64,000 bases of DNA from Streptomyces klenkii (GTDB lineage: Bacteria > Actinomycetota > Actinomycetes > Streptomycetales > Streptomycetaceae), in NCBI RefSeq assembly GCF_003626645.1, contig NZ_RBAM01000003.1, positions 186,001 to 250,000 of the forward strand, read 5' to 3'. A model generated the notes under the pieces. It did not search any database. It was given only the letters and a program-made list of their open reading frames with translations, and was not told where the DNA came from. Both the position numbers and the translations under genes were made by a program. The first letter of the stretch is position 1. Every line of letters starts with the position of its first letter. Below, piece by piece: positions 52,132-60,499 of the stretch.

Positions 52132-55100
52132 TCAGCCCGCCAGGCAGGACGGGCCGAGCAGCTGCTTCAGGTCGCCGAAGAGGGCCGGGTCGGGGGTGAC
52201 CCGGTGCCGGTCCAGGCGCAGGACGGTGGTCTTCCGCGGCCCCTGGAGCTTGATCCGCACCTCGGTGGAGCCGCGGTGGTGGGTGAGGACCTGGCCGAGC
52301 CGCTCCACCATGGGCGGGGTGACCTTCACCGTGGGGATGGTGATGATCACGGGGGCGTTGGTGCCCGCGTTCGACAGGTCGGGAACCATCAGCTCCATGG
52401 CCACCAGGCGCGGGACGTCCTCACGCTTGTCGAGGCGGCCCTTGACGAAGACGACGGCGTCCTCGACGAGCTGGGTGGAGACCAGCTGGTAGGTGGCGGG
52501 GAAGAACATGCAGTCGATGGAGCCGGCCAGGTCCTCGACGGTGGCGATGGCCCAGGCGTTGCCCTGCTTGGTCATCTTGCGCTGGAGGCCCGAGATGATG
52601 CCGCCGATGGTGACGATCGCGCCGTCGGCGTGCTCACCGCCGGTGAGCTGGGCGATCGCGGCGTCGGCCTTGTCGTTGAGGACGTGCTCGATGCCGAAGA
52701 GCGGGTGGTCGGAGACGTAGAGGCCGAGCATCTCGCGCTCCTGCGCGAGGAGGTAGGACTTCTCCCACTCGACGTCGGAGAACTCCACGTCCAGCCCGAA
52801 GCCGGGCCCGTCGTCGGCGGTGTCGTCGCCCATGCCGCCGAAGAGGTCGAACTGGCCCTCGGCCTCCTTGCGCTTGACCTGGACGACGTTGTCGATCATC
52901 GGTTCGTAGTGCGCGGTGAGGCCCTTGCGGGTGTGGCCCATCTCGTCGAAGGCGCCGGCCTTGATCAGAGATTCGACGGTGCGCTTGTTGCAGACGACGG
53001 CCTCGACCTTGTCGAGGAAGTCGGGGAAGGAGCTGTACTTCCCCTTGGACTTGCGGCAGCGGATGATCGAGTCGACCACGTTCTGCCCGACGTTGCGGAC
53101 GGCGGTGAGGCCGAAGAGGATCACGTCGTCGCCCTGGGCGGCGAAGTTGGCCTCGGATTCGTTGACGTTCGGCGGGAGCACCTTGATGCCCATGCGCCGG
53201 CACTCGTTCAGGTAGATCGCCGACTTGTCCTTGTCGTCGCGCACCGAAGTGAGCAGCCCGGACATGTACTCGGCGGGGTAGTTCGCCTTGAGGTAGGCCG
53301 TCCAGTACGAGACGAGGCCGTACGCGGCGGAGTGGGCCTTGTTGAAGGCGTAACCGGCGAAGGGGACCAGCACGTCCCACAGGGCCTGGATGGCCTCGTC
53401 GGAGAAGCCCTTCTTCTGCGCGCCCTCCTTGAAGAAGACGAAGTTCTTCGCGAGCTCGTCGGGCTTCTTCTTGCCCATGACGCGGCGGAGGATGTCGGCC
53501 TCGCCGAGCGAGTACCCGGCGACGATCTGGGCGGCCTTCTGCACCTGCTCCTGGTAGACGATCAGACCGTAGGTGACGCCGAGGACCTCTTCCAGGGGCT
53601 CCTTCAGCTCCGGGTGGATCGGCGTGATCTCCTGCTGGCCGTTCTTGCGCAGGGCGTAGTTCGTGTGCGAGTTCATGCCCATCGGGCCCGGGCGGTACAG
53701 CGCGGACACGGCGGAGATGTCTTCGAAGTTGTCGGGCTTCATCAGCCGCAGGAGGGACCGCATGGGCCCGCCGTCGAACTGGAAGACGCCGAGGGTGTCG
53801 CCGCGCTGGAGCAGCTCGAAGGTCTTGGGGTCGTCGAGCGGCAGGCTCAGGAGATCGATGTCGATCCCCTTGTTGGCCTTCACCATCTTGACGGCGTCGT
53901 CCATGATCGTGAGGTTGCGCAGGCCGAGGAAGTCCATCTTCAGCAGGCCGAGCGACTCACAGCTCGGGTAGTCCCACTGCGTGATGGTGACGCCGTCGGT
54001 GTGCCGGACCCAGACCGGGACGTGGTCGGTGATCGCCTCGCTGGACATGATCACGCCGGCCGCGTGCACGCCCATCTGCCGGACCAGGCCCTCGACGCCG
54101 CGCGCGGTGTCGATGACCTTCTTGACGTCCGGCTCGTTCTCGTACATCCCGCGGATCTCGCCGGCCTCGCTGTAGCGCGGGTGCTGCGGGTCGAGGATGC
54201 CGGAGAGCGGGATGCCCTTGCCGAGGACGTCGGCGGGCATGGCCTTGGTGAGGCGGTCGCCCATCGCGTACGGATAGCCGAGGACGCGGGCGGAGTCCTT
54301 GATCGCGTTCTTGGCCTTGATGGTGCCGTAGGTGCCGATCATGGCGACCTTGTCGGCGCCGTACTTCTCGGTCACGTAGCGGATGACCTCGGCGCGCCGG
54401 CGCTCGTCGAAGTCGATGTCGACATCGGGCATCGAGATGCGCTCGGGGTTGAGGAAGCGCTCGAAGATCAGGCCGTGCGGGATGGGGTCGAGGTCGGTGA
54501 TGCCCATGGCGTAGGCCACGATCGAGCCGGCCGCGGAGCCGCGGCCGGGGCCGACGGCGATGCCCTGCTTCTTGGCCCACATGATGAAGTCGGCGACCAC
54601 GAGGAAGTAGCCCGGGAAGCCCATCGAGATGATGGTGTCCATCTCGTACTCGACCTGCTTCATGCGGTCGTCGGGGATGCCGCCGGGGAAGCGGCGGTGC
54701 ATCCCGCGCATGGTCTCCTCGCGGAACCAGGTGACCTCGGTGTAGCCGTCGGGGATGTCGAACTTCGGCATGAGGTTCTTGGCCGTGAACATGCCGTCGG
54801 TGTTGATCTGCTCGGCGACCAGGCGGGTGTTCGCGCAGCCCTGCTGCCAGGCGTCCGAGGAGTCGATGGCGTACATCTCGTCCGTGGACTTCAGGTAGTA
54901 GCCGGAGCCGTCGAAGCGGAAGCGGTCGGGGTCCGAGAGGTTCTTGCCGGTCTGGATGCAGAGCAGGGCGTCGTGGGCCTCGGCCTCATGGGCGTAGGTG
55001 TAGTGCGAGTCGTTGGTGACCAGGGGCGGGATGCCGAGCTTCTTGCCGATCTCCAGCAGGCCGTCGCGGACGCGGCGCTCGATCTCGATGCCGTGGTCCA

Positions 55101-55677
55101 TCAGCTCCAGGAAGTACCGGCCCTCGCCGAAGATGTCCTTGTAGTCGCTGGCGGCCTGGACGGCCTCGTCGAACTGGCCGAGCCGGAGCCGGGTCTGCAC
55201 CTCGCCGGACGGGCAGCCGGTCGAGGCGATCAGGCCCTCGGACCACTGGGCGATGGTCTCCTTGTCCATGCGGGGCCACTTCGTGAGCCAGCCCTCGGCG
55301 TAGGCGTCGGAGGAGAGGCGGAAGAGGTTGTGCAGGCCGTTCACGTCGGCCGCCCAGATCGTCTTGTGGGTGTAACCACCCGAACCCGAGACGTCGTCGC
55401 GCTTCTGGTGGGGCTGGCCCCACTGGATGCGGCGCTTGTTGCGCCGGGACTCCGGGGCGACGTAGGCCTCGATGCCGATGATCGGGGTGATCTCCGCCTT
55501 CTTCGCCTGGTGGAAGAAGTCGTACGCCCCGTGCAGGTTGCCGTGGTCGGACATGGCGATGTGTGTCATGCCCATCTCATTGCAGGCATTGAACATGTCC
55601 TTGAGCCGCGCGGCACCGTCCAGCAGGGAGTACTGGGTGTGGACGTGCAGGTGCGTGAAGGGCGGCTTGTTGGCCAC
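52132..55677 (-). CDS. dnaE: DNA polymerase III alpha subunit
   Basis: The 1181-residue replicative polymerase starts at GTG 55677 with GGAGG nine bases upstream. The N-terminal PHP domain has THLHVHTQYSLLDG and MSDHGNLHG; the catalytic palm has GPGRGSAAGS and Asp418/Asp420 in MPDVDIDFDE; the beta-clamp-binding and finger regions follow (YQEQVQKAAQ, GYAFNKAHSAAYG), then an OB domain (VTIGGIISGLQRKMTKQG). Length is typical of the main actinobacterial DnaE1. It is transcribed alone, divergent from the DUF2252 gene. Confidence 0.97.
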   Translation of the reverse strand: MANKPPFTHLHVHTQYSLLDGAARLKDMFNACNEMGMTHIAMSDHGNLHGAYDFFHQAKKAEITPIIGIEAYVAPESRRNKRRIQWGQPHQKRDDVSGSGGYTHKTIWAADVNGLHNLFRLSSDAYAEGWLTKWPRMDKETIAQWSEGLIASTGCPSGEVQTRLRLGQFDEAVQAASDYKDIFGEGRYFLELMDHGIEIERRVRDGLLEIGKKLGIPPLVTNDSHYTYAHEAEAHDALLCIQTGKNLSDPDRFRFDGSGYYLKSTDEMYAIDSSDAWQQGCANTRLVAEQINTDGMFTAKNLMPKFDIPDGYTEVTWFREETMRGMHRRFPGGIPDDRMKQVEYEMDTIISMGFPGYFLVVADFIMWAKKQGIAVGPGRGSAAGSIVAYAMGITDLDPIPHGLIFERFLNPERISMPDVDIDFDERRRAEVIRYVTEKYGADKVAMIGTYGTIKAKNAIKDSARVLGYPYAMGDRLTKAMPADVLGKGIPLSGILDPQHPRYSEAGEIRGMYENEPDVKKVIDTARGVEGLVRQMGVHAAGVIMSSEAITDHVPVWVRHTDGVTITQWDYPSCESLGLLKMDFLGLRNLTIMDDAVKMVKANKGIDIDLLSLPLDDPKTFELLQRGDTLGVFQFDGGPMRSLLRLMKPDNFEDISAVSALYRPGPMGMNSHTNYALRKNGQQEITPIHPELKEPLEEVLGVTYGLIVYQEQVQKAAQIVAGYSLGEADILRRVMGKKKPDELAKNFVFFKEGAQKKGFSDEAIQALWDVLVPFAGYAFNKAHSAAYGLVSYWTAYLKANYPAEYMSGLLTSVRDDKDKSAIYLNECRRMGIKVLPPNVNESEANFAAQGDDVILFGLTAVRNVGQNVVDSIIRCRKSKGKYSSFPDFLDKVEAVVCNKRTVESLIKAGAFDEMGHTRKGLTAHYEPMIDNVVQVKRKEAEGQFDLFGGMGDDTADDGPGFGLDVEFSDVEWEKSYLLAQEREMLGLYVSDHPLFGIEHVLNDKADAAIAQLTGGEHADGAIVTIGGIISGLQRKMTKQGNAWAIATVEDLAGSIDCMFFPATYQLVSTQLVEDAVVFVKGRLDKREDVPRLVAMELMVPDLSNAGTNAPVIITIPTVKVTPPMVERLGQVLTHHRGSTEVRIKLQGPRKTTVLRLDRHRVTPDPALFGDLKQLLGPSCLAG

Positions 55678-55846
55678 GGTGGGAGACCTCCGGCGGGGGC
55701 GGGCAGCGGGACGCAGCGGACGCAACGGGACTGTTTTGAAGGTTACCGGCCCCCACCGACAGCCGCGGGCACGCGCCGGTACCCTCACGCGTTGAGCACG
55801 TCAGCACACATGTTCGTTCCATGCCCCACCCCAGGAGGACCCCGCG

Positions 55847-57193
55847 ATGGCGACCGAGCACGACCGGGCCGCGCAGCGCGGCGAGGAGATCCTTGCCGTT
55901 TTCGACACCGCCTTCGGTGAGCTCCTCGCGGCCGACCCCGCCGCCTTCCGGGTCAAGTTCCGGAAGATGGCGGCCTCCGCCTTCGCCTTCTACCGGGGCA
56001 CGGCGTGCCTCTTCTACCGGGACATGGCCGAGCGGGCCCCGGAAGGCGCCACCGGCCCGTACCTGGACGAGCGCACCAGCCGGGTGTGGATCCACGGCGA
56101 CCTCCACGCCGAGAACTTCGGCACGTACATGGACGCCAACGGCCGCCTGATCTTCAACGTCAACGACTTCGACGAGGCCTACGTCGGCCCCTTCACCTGG
56201 GACCTCCAGCGCTTCGCCGCCTCCGTCGCCCTGATCGGCTACACCAAGGCGCTCAGCGACGAGAAGATCACCGAGCTGGTGCGGATCTACGCCGCCGCCT
56301 ACCGCGAGCGCATCCACGCCCTGGCCGCCGGGGCCGCCGACGACGAGCTGCCGCCGTTCACGCTCGACACCGCCGGCGGCCCGCTGCTCGGCGCCCTGCG
56401 CGAGGCGCGCTCCATGACGCGCTTCGGGCTGCTCGCCTCGATGACGGAGATCCGCGAGCACGACCGCCGCTTCACCGCCGACGCCGGCGCGATCGAGCTG
56501 GACGCCGCCACCCGCTACAAGGTCCTCGCGGCCTTCGACGGCTATCTGGAGACGCTGCCCGACACCAGCCTCGCCCGCCCCGACTCCTACCGCGTCAAGG
56601 ACGTCGTCGGCCGCCGCGGCATCGGGATCGGCAGCGCCGGCCTGCCCTCGTACAACATCCTCCTGGAGGGCAACAGCGACGCCCTGGAGAACGACGTCGT
56701 CATCTACATGAAGCAGGCGCAGACCCCGGCGGTCTCCCGGCACATCACCGACCGGGCCGTGCGCGACTACTTCCACCACGAGGGCCACCGCACGGTGATC
56801 TCGCAGCGCGCGCTCCAGGCGCACGCCGACCCGTGGCTCGGCTGGACGGAGATCCAGGAAGGAGGCCGGAGCTACGGGCAGCTGGTCGCCGAGGTCTCGC
56901 CGTACGCCGTCGACCTCGACTGGTCCGACCTGGACGACCCGGCCGAGATCGCGGCCGTCGTCGCCGACCTGGGCCGGGCGACGGCCACCATGCACGCGGC
57001 GGCGGACGACCAGAGCGGCCACTCGCTGGTGCCCTTCTCCACCGAGCGGGCCATCGACGCCGTGATAGCCGCCGACGAGGAGGGCTTCCCGGAGCTCCTG
57101 GTGGACTTCGCCCACTCCTACGGGGCCCGGGCCCGCGCTGACCACCAGATCTTCGTGGACCTCTTCCGCAACGGCCGCATCCCGGGCCTCTAG
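55847..57193 (+). CDS. DUF2252 family protein (kinase-like fold)
   Basis: The 448-residue protein has the DUF2252 hallmark motifs, similar to aminoglycoside-phosphotransferase-like kinases: FYRGTACLFYRD, IHGDLHAENFGTY (candidate catalytic Asp), FNVNDFDEAYVGPFTWDL (second acidic motif) and later RVKDVVGRRGIGIGSAG and YFHHEGHRTVISQRALQA. It starts at ATG 55847 behind AGGAGG. Substrate and activity are unknown; phosphotransfer is inferred from the motif pattern. It is divergent from dnaE and 70 bp upstream of the membrane-protein/DsbA pair. Confidence 0.9.
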   Translation: MATEHDRAAQRGEEILAVFDTAFGELLAADPAAFRVKFRKMAASAFAFYRGTACLFYRDMAERAPEGATGPYLDERTSRVWIHGDLHAENFGTYMDANGRLIFNVNDFDEAYVGPFTWDLQRFAASVALIGYTKALSDEKITELVRIYAAAYRERIHALAAGAADDELPPFTLDTAGGPLLGALREARSMTRFGLLASMTEIREHDRRFTADAGAIELDAATRYKVLAAFDGYLETLPDTSLARPDSYRVKDVVGRRGIGIGSAGLPSYNILLEGNSDALENDVVIYMKQAQTPAVSRHITDRAVRDYFHHEGHRTVISQRALQAHADPWLGWTEIQEGGRSYGQLVAEVSPYAVDLDWSDLDDPAEIAAVVADLGRATATMHAAADDQSGHSLVPFSTERAIDAVIAADEEGFPELLVDFAHSYGARARADHQIFVDLFRNGRIPGL

Positions 57194-57249
57194 GCCCCGG
57201 CCCCGGCCGTGGGGCGCACCCTTTAGCCAAGGCTTACGGCGGGCCGTGC

Positions 57250-57255
57250 CAGACT
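57250..57255 (+). promoter_or_regulatory. -10-like hexamer eight bases before the start codon
   Basis: CAGACT lies exactly eight bases before the ATG at 57264, and the same hexamer lies eight bases before the paralogous ATG at 58873. With no ribosome binding site at either gene, this suggests leaderless transcripts. No convincing -35 is seen here. Confidence 0.35.
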
Positions 57256-57263
57256 CGTTCTTC

Positions 57264-57908
57264 ATGGACATATCGGCGGCATGGGTGCGAGCACTGCGCG
57301 CGGCGCTGTTCACAGCGCTGTGCGTCACGCTGTCCGCGGGCTCCCACGTGCTGCTGTCCGGACGGCCGCTGCCCCTGCTGACCGTGGGGGCGGCGGCCGC
57401 GGCCGTCTTCGCGCTCGCCTACTCCCTGGCCGGGCGGGAGCGCGGCTACGGGCGCATCGCCGCCCTCCTGGTCCCCCTGGAGCTCGGCGCGACCGCGCTC
57501 TTCACCACCGGGCAGGACACCTGCTACGGCCGCCCCGGCCACCCCGCCTCCGCCCCGGGGGCGCTGGCCTGGCTGTGCAGCGGCAGCACAGGCGGGCCGC
57601 TCGCCCGGCTCGCCTCCCCGGGCAGCGCCCCGTGGCTGCTGTTCGCGGGACACGTCGCGGTCGGCCTGCTGGCCGCCGCCTGGCTGCGCCGCGGCGAGCG
57701 GGCGCTGGCCGGGCTCCTGTGCGCGGCGGCGGCCGCCGTGTGCCGCCCGCTGCGACTCCGCTCCGCGACCGGCGCCCCGCCGGCCGGCGGGGTGACCGTA
57801 CGGTTCGTGCGGGCAGCTCGTCCCGGCCGCGCCCTTCCGCTCCTCGTCCACTCCGTCGTACGGCGCGGGCCGCCGCCGGGACCGGCCTTCGGCCGGACCC
57901 CCGCCTGA
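57264..57908 (+). CDS. Polytopic membrane protein paired with a DsbA-like gene (copy 1)
   Basis: The 214-residue protein (from ATG 57264) has about five membrane helices (13-32, 39-56, 66-82, 123-141, 149-164) and an Arg-rich C-terminus ending in LLVHSVVRRGPP. The predicted extracytoplasmic loop 83-122 carries two cysteines (TCYGRPG and LCSGSTG); a third Cys and a His are in or near the first helix (CVTLSAGSHVLL) and another His starts helix four (GHVAVGLLAAAWLRRGE). The paralogue at 58873 keeps all of these. The adjacent DsbA-like gene suggests a redox partner of DsbB-like role, but the cysteines do not form CxxC and no named family is recognised. Confidence 0.75.
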   Translation: MDISAAWVRALRAALFTALCVTLSAGSHVLLSGRPLPLLTVGAAAAAVFALAYSLAGRERGYGRIAALLVPLELGATALFTTGQDTCYGRPGHPASAPGALAWLCSGSTGGPLARLASPGSAPWLLFAGHVAVGLLAAAWLRRGERALAGLLCAAAAAVCRPLRLRSATGAPPAGGVTVRFVRAARPGRALPLLVHSVVRRGPPPGPAFGRTPA

Positions 57909-57942
57909 CCCACCCCACGTACCACGGAAAGATCGCACCACC

Positions 57943-58776
57943 ATGAGCAAGCGCAACACCTGGGAGAACAAGCAGACCGCCCGCGAGCGGCTGCGCGCCG
58001 AGCGCGAGCGCCAGGCCAAGAAGGACAGGACGCGCCGCCAGCTGATCGTCGGCGGTGCCGTCGTCGCGGTCCTGGCCGTCGGCGCGGGCATCGTCGTGGC
58101 CGTCTCCCAGCTGGGCAAGGACGGCAAGAGCGGCCTGAACGAGAGCTGGGAGGCCGCCTCCAAGCAGGAGCTCGTCAAGCCCGCCAACACCGGCGGCGAC
58201 AAGGGCACCGAGATCCTCATCGGCAAGAAGGACGCCAAGCACACCCTGGACCTCTACCAGGACATGCGCTGCCCGATCTGCTCCGTCTTCGAGCAGAGCG
58301 TCGGGGACACCATCGACAAGGACGTCAAGGACGGCAAGTACAAGGTCTCGTACCACGTCGCCACGTTCCTCGACCGCAACTTCGGCGGCAGCGGCTCCAA
58401 GAACGCCCTCAGCGCGCTCGGCGCCGCCCTGAACGTCAGCCCCGAGGCCTTCAGCGCCTACAACAAGGCCCTCTACTCCAAGGCCAACCACCCGAACGAG
58501 ACGAAGGACGACTACGCCAAGGACGACGTCCTGCTGAAGGTCGCCAATGAGGTCCCGGCGCTCAAGGGCAACAAGGACTTCGAGAAGAACGTCAAGGACG
58601 GCACGTTCGACAAGTGGGCGCTGACGGTGTCCGACGAGTTCGACAAGGTCAAGGACGTCACCGGCACCCCCACCCTCAAGATGAACGGCAAGAAGCTGAC
58701 GGCGGAGGACGGGAAGAACGTCCCGATCACTCCCGATCAGTACACCAAGGCGGTCGACGGAGCGCTCAAGTCCTGA
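57943..58776 (+). CDS. Membrane-anchored DsbA-like thioredoxin-fold protein (module copy 1)
   Basis: The 277-residue protein has a basic cytoplasmic N-terminus (ENKQTARERLRAERERQAKK), an anchor helix (about 33-55) and an extracytoplasmic thioredoxin_4/DsbA domain with Cys110-Pro-Ile-Cys113 (DMRCPICSVFE) and the cis-Pro loop GTPTLKMNG. There are no other cysteines in the domain. It follows the membrane-protein gene by 34 bp, and the pair recurs at 58873-60409. It probably oxidises or isomerises disulfides on the cell surface; its lysine-rich domain differs in composition from the copy at 28.5 kb. Confidence 0.88.
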   Translation: MSKRNTWENKQTARERLRAERERQAKKDRTRRQLIVGGAVVAVLAVGAGIVVAVSQLGKDGKSGLNESWEAASKQELVKPANTGGDKGTEILIGKKDAKHTLDLYQDMRCPICSVFEQSVGDTIDKDVKDGKYKVSYHVATFLDRNFGGSGSKNALSALGAALNVSPEAFSAYNKALYSKANHPNETKDDYAKDDVLLKVANEVPALKGNKDFEKNVKDGTFDKWALTVSDEFDKVKDVTGTPTLKMNGKKLTAEDGKNVPITPDQYTKAVDGALKS

Positions 58777-58858
58777 GGCCCGTAACCCCGGTGTCCCGTC
58801 CCCTCCGGTGACGTTCAGTGATGCCGAATCTTGACACGACACTTAACGGATGCCGTGG

Positions 58859-58864
58859 CAGACT
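58859..58864 (+). promoter_or_regulatory. -10-like hexamer before the second membrane-protein copy
   Basis: CAGACT ends eight bases before the ATG at 58873, as in copy 1. A perfect TTGACA occurs at 58831-58836, but the 22-bp spacing to CAGACT is too long for a standard promoter, so the true -35 is uncertain. Confidence 0.35.
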
Positions 58865-58872
58865 TCGGCCTC

Positions 58873-59544
58873 ATGGAGGGGACGGGAGTTCGACTGAGGG
58901 CGCTGCGCGCGGCGTTCTTCACGGCGCTCTGTGTCACGCTGTCCGCCGCTTCGCACGTCCTGCTCTCCCGCACGCCCCTGCCCGCGGCCACGGTCGCCGG
59001 GCTGGCGGCGCTGTTCTTCGCCGTCGCCTACGCCCTCGCCGGCCGTGAGCGCGGCTACGGCTCCATCGCCGCCCTGCTGATCCCGCTGGAGCTGACGGCG
59101 GACACCGTCTTCACGACGGGCCAGCACGCGTGTTACGGCCGGGCCGGCGGTCCCGTCGCGGGCCCGCTGCACTCCCTGGGCCTCGACTTCGCCTGCCGCG
59201 GCGAGATCGGCACCCCGCTGGCCCGCATGGCCGCCGCGCCCGGCGGCCCGGCGCCGACCACCGGCTCCGCACTGCCCTGGCTGCTGCTCGCCTGCCACGT
59301 CGCGGTGGGCCTGCTGGCCGCCGCCTGGCTGCGCCGCGGCGAAGCCGCCCTGGCCGGGCTGCTGCGCGCGGCGGCGACCCTCGCCTTCGGCCCGCTGCTG
59401 CTGGCCTTCGCCGCCCTGAGGGTGCCCGCCGGCCGGGCCGCGCGCCCGCGCCCCGCCCGCCGCACCCTCCGCGCGCGCGGGCTCCCGCTCCTCGTCCACT
59501 CCGTCGTACGGCGCGGACCGCCCCTCGCTCCCGCACCTGCCTGA
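58873..59544 (+). CDS. Polytopic membrane protein paired with a DsbA-like gene (copy 2)
   Basis: The 223-residue paralogue of the 57264 gene starts at ATG 58873; an upstream in-frame TTG at 58831 is less likely because TTGACA there looks like promoter. The helices and motifs of copy 1 recur: FTALCVTLSAASHVLLS, AGRERGYGSIAALLIPLEL, GQHACYGRAGG, FACRGEIG, CHVAVGLLAAAWLRRGE and the ending LLVHSVVRRGPP. Nucleotide similarity extends about 30 bases upstream of the ATG, so the duplication included the 5' region. The role is unknown; the constant pairing with a DsbA-like protein suggests joint function. Confidence 0.75.
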   Translation: MEGTGVRLRALRAAFFTALCVTLSAASHVLLSRTPLPAATVAGLAALFFAVAYALAGRERGYGSIAALLIPLELTADTVFTTGQHACYGRAGGPVAGPLHSLGLDFACRGEIGTPLARMAAAPGGPAPTTGSALPWLLLACHVAVGLLAAAWLRRGEAALAGLLRAAATLAFGPLLLAFAALRVPAGRAARPRPARRTLRARGLPLLVHSVVRRGPPLAPAPA

Positions 59545-59587
59545 GCCACGCGGTCCACCCCCACTCGTACGAACCGGAGAAGACGTC

Positions 59588-60409
59588 ATGAGCAACCGCA
59601 ACAACCAGCAGAACAAGCAGGCCGCGCGCGAGCGGCTGCGCGCCGAGCGCGAGCGCCAGGCCAAGAAGGACAAGACGCGCCGTCAGCTCTTCGTCGCCGG
59701 CGCCATCGTCGCCGTCCTCGCGATAGCCGGCGGCGTCGGCTACGCGGTGAGCAACATGGGCGACAGCAAGGGCGGCAGCAGCTGGGCGGGCGACAAGCCG
59801 CTGGTCAAGCCCGCCAACACCACGGGCGAGAACGGCGACGAGATCGTCATCGGCGACGCGAAGGCCAAGGAGACCCTCACGGTCTACGAGGACCCGCGCT
59901 GCCCCTCCTGCGCCGCCTTCGAGAACGAGTCCGGCGCCCAGCTGCGCCAGGACGTCAAGGACGCCCGCTACAAGGTCCGGTTCGTCATGGTGAACTTCAT
60001 CGACGACCTGTCCAAGGGCACCGGTTCGAAGAACGCCGTGAGCGCCCTCGGCGCCGCCCTCAACGTCAGCCCGGACGCCTTCGTCGCGTACAAGGAAGCG
60101 CTCTACTCGCCGAAGAACCACCCCGACGAGCGGGACGACGCCTTCGCCGACGACAAGCGGCTGATCGAGATCGCGCAGCAGGTCCCGGCCCTGAAGGGCA
60201 ACAAGGACTTCGAGAAGGCCGTCAACGAGGGCACGTACGACAAGTGGGCCGTCGAGATGGGCACGCTGTTCGAGAAGAACAAGATCGGCGGCACCCCGTC
60301 GCTGCTGCACGGCGACAAGAAGCTGACCGGCCCCGACGGCAAGAACCCGCCGATGGCCAAGCCGAACTTCATCGCCGCGATCGACAAGGAGTTCGGCCCG
60401 AAGAAGTAA
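59588..60409 (+). CDS. Membrane-anchored DsbA-like thioredoxin-fold protein (module copy 2)
   Basis: The 273-residue paralogue of the 57943 protein shares its basic start (KQAARERLRAERERQAKKDK), anchor helix (about 34-54) and thioredoxin domain with Cys105-Pro-Ser-Cys108 (EDPRCPSCAAFE) and cis-Pro loop GTPSLLHGD. The dipeptide between the cysteines differs in all three DsbA-like proteins of the window (PA, PI, PS), which in this fold tunes redox potential. It ends the duplicated module and is followed by a hairpin. Confidence 0.88.
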   Translation: MSNRNNQQNKQAARERLRAERERQAKKDKTRRQLFVAGAIVAVLAIAGGVGYAVSNMGDSKGGSSWAGDKPLVKPANTTGENGDEIVIGDAKAKETLTVYEDPRCPSCAAFENESGAQLRQDVKDARYKVRFVMVNFIDDLSKGTGSKNAVSALGAALNVSPDAFVAYKEALYSPKNHPDERDDAFADDKRLIEIAQQVPALKGNKDFEKAVNEGTYDKWAVEMGTLFEKNKIGGTPSLLHGDKKLTGPDGKNPPMAKPNFIAAIDKEFGPKK

Positions 60410-60435
60410 CTGAAGAAACAGTGAAGGCCGGGTGA

Positions 60436-60468
60436 GGGGCGGACGAACTGTCAGTTCTCGTCCGCCCC
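60436..60468. terminator. Hairpin after the duplicated module
   Basis: GGGGCGGACGA (60436-60446) and TCGTCCGCCCC (60458-60468) form an 11-bp stem whose loop contains a further short AACTGTCAGTT pairing. It lies 27 bp after the DsbA-like stop codon. Confidence 0.7.
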
Positions 60469-60473
60469 CGCCG

Positions 60474-60489
60474 CTTACTGGGAAGTAAG
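60474..60489. promoter_or_regulatory. Palindrome just upstream of the phosphatase start
   Basis: CTTACT, four bases, then AGTAAG form a perfect 16-bp inverted repeat ending 10 bases before the GTG start at 60500 and overlapping the AAGG ribosome site. It may bind a regulator or occlude the ribosome site. It does not resemble the GTTCACC direct repeats of a PHO box. Confidence 0.4.
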
Positions 60490-60499
60490 GTGATGGCCC

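Noticed and set aside
55800..55825. GAACATGTGTGC-like sequence upstream of dnaE, considered as an SOS (LexA) box
   Set aside because: The second half-site does not match GTTC, and the position about 130 bp from the dnaE start is not supported by any promoter element.
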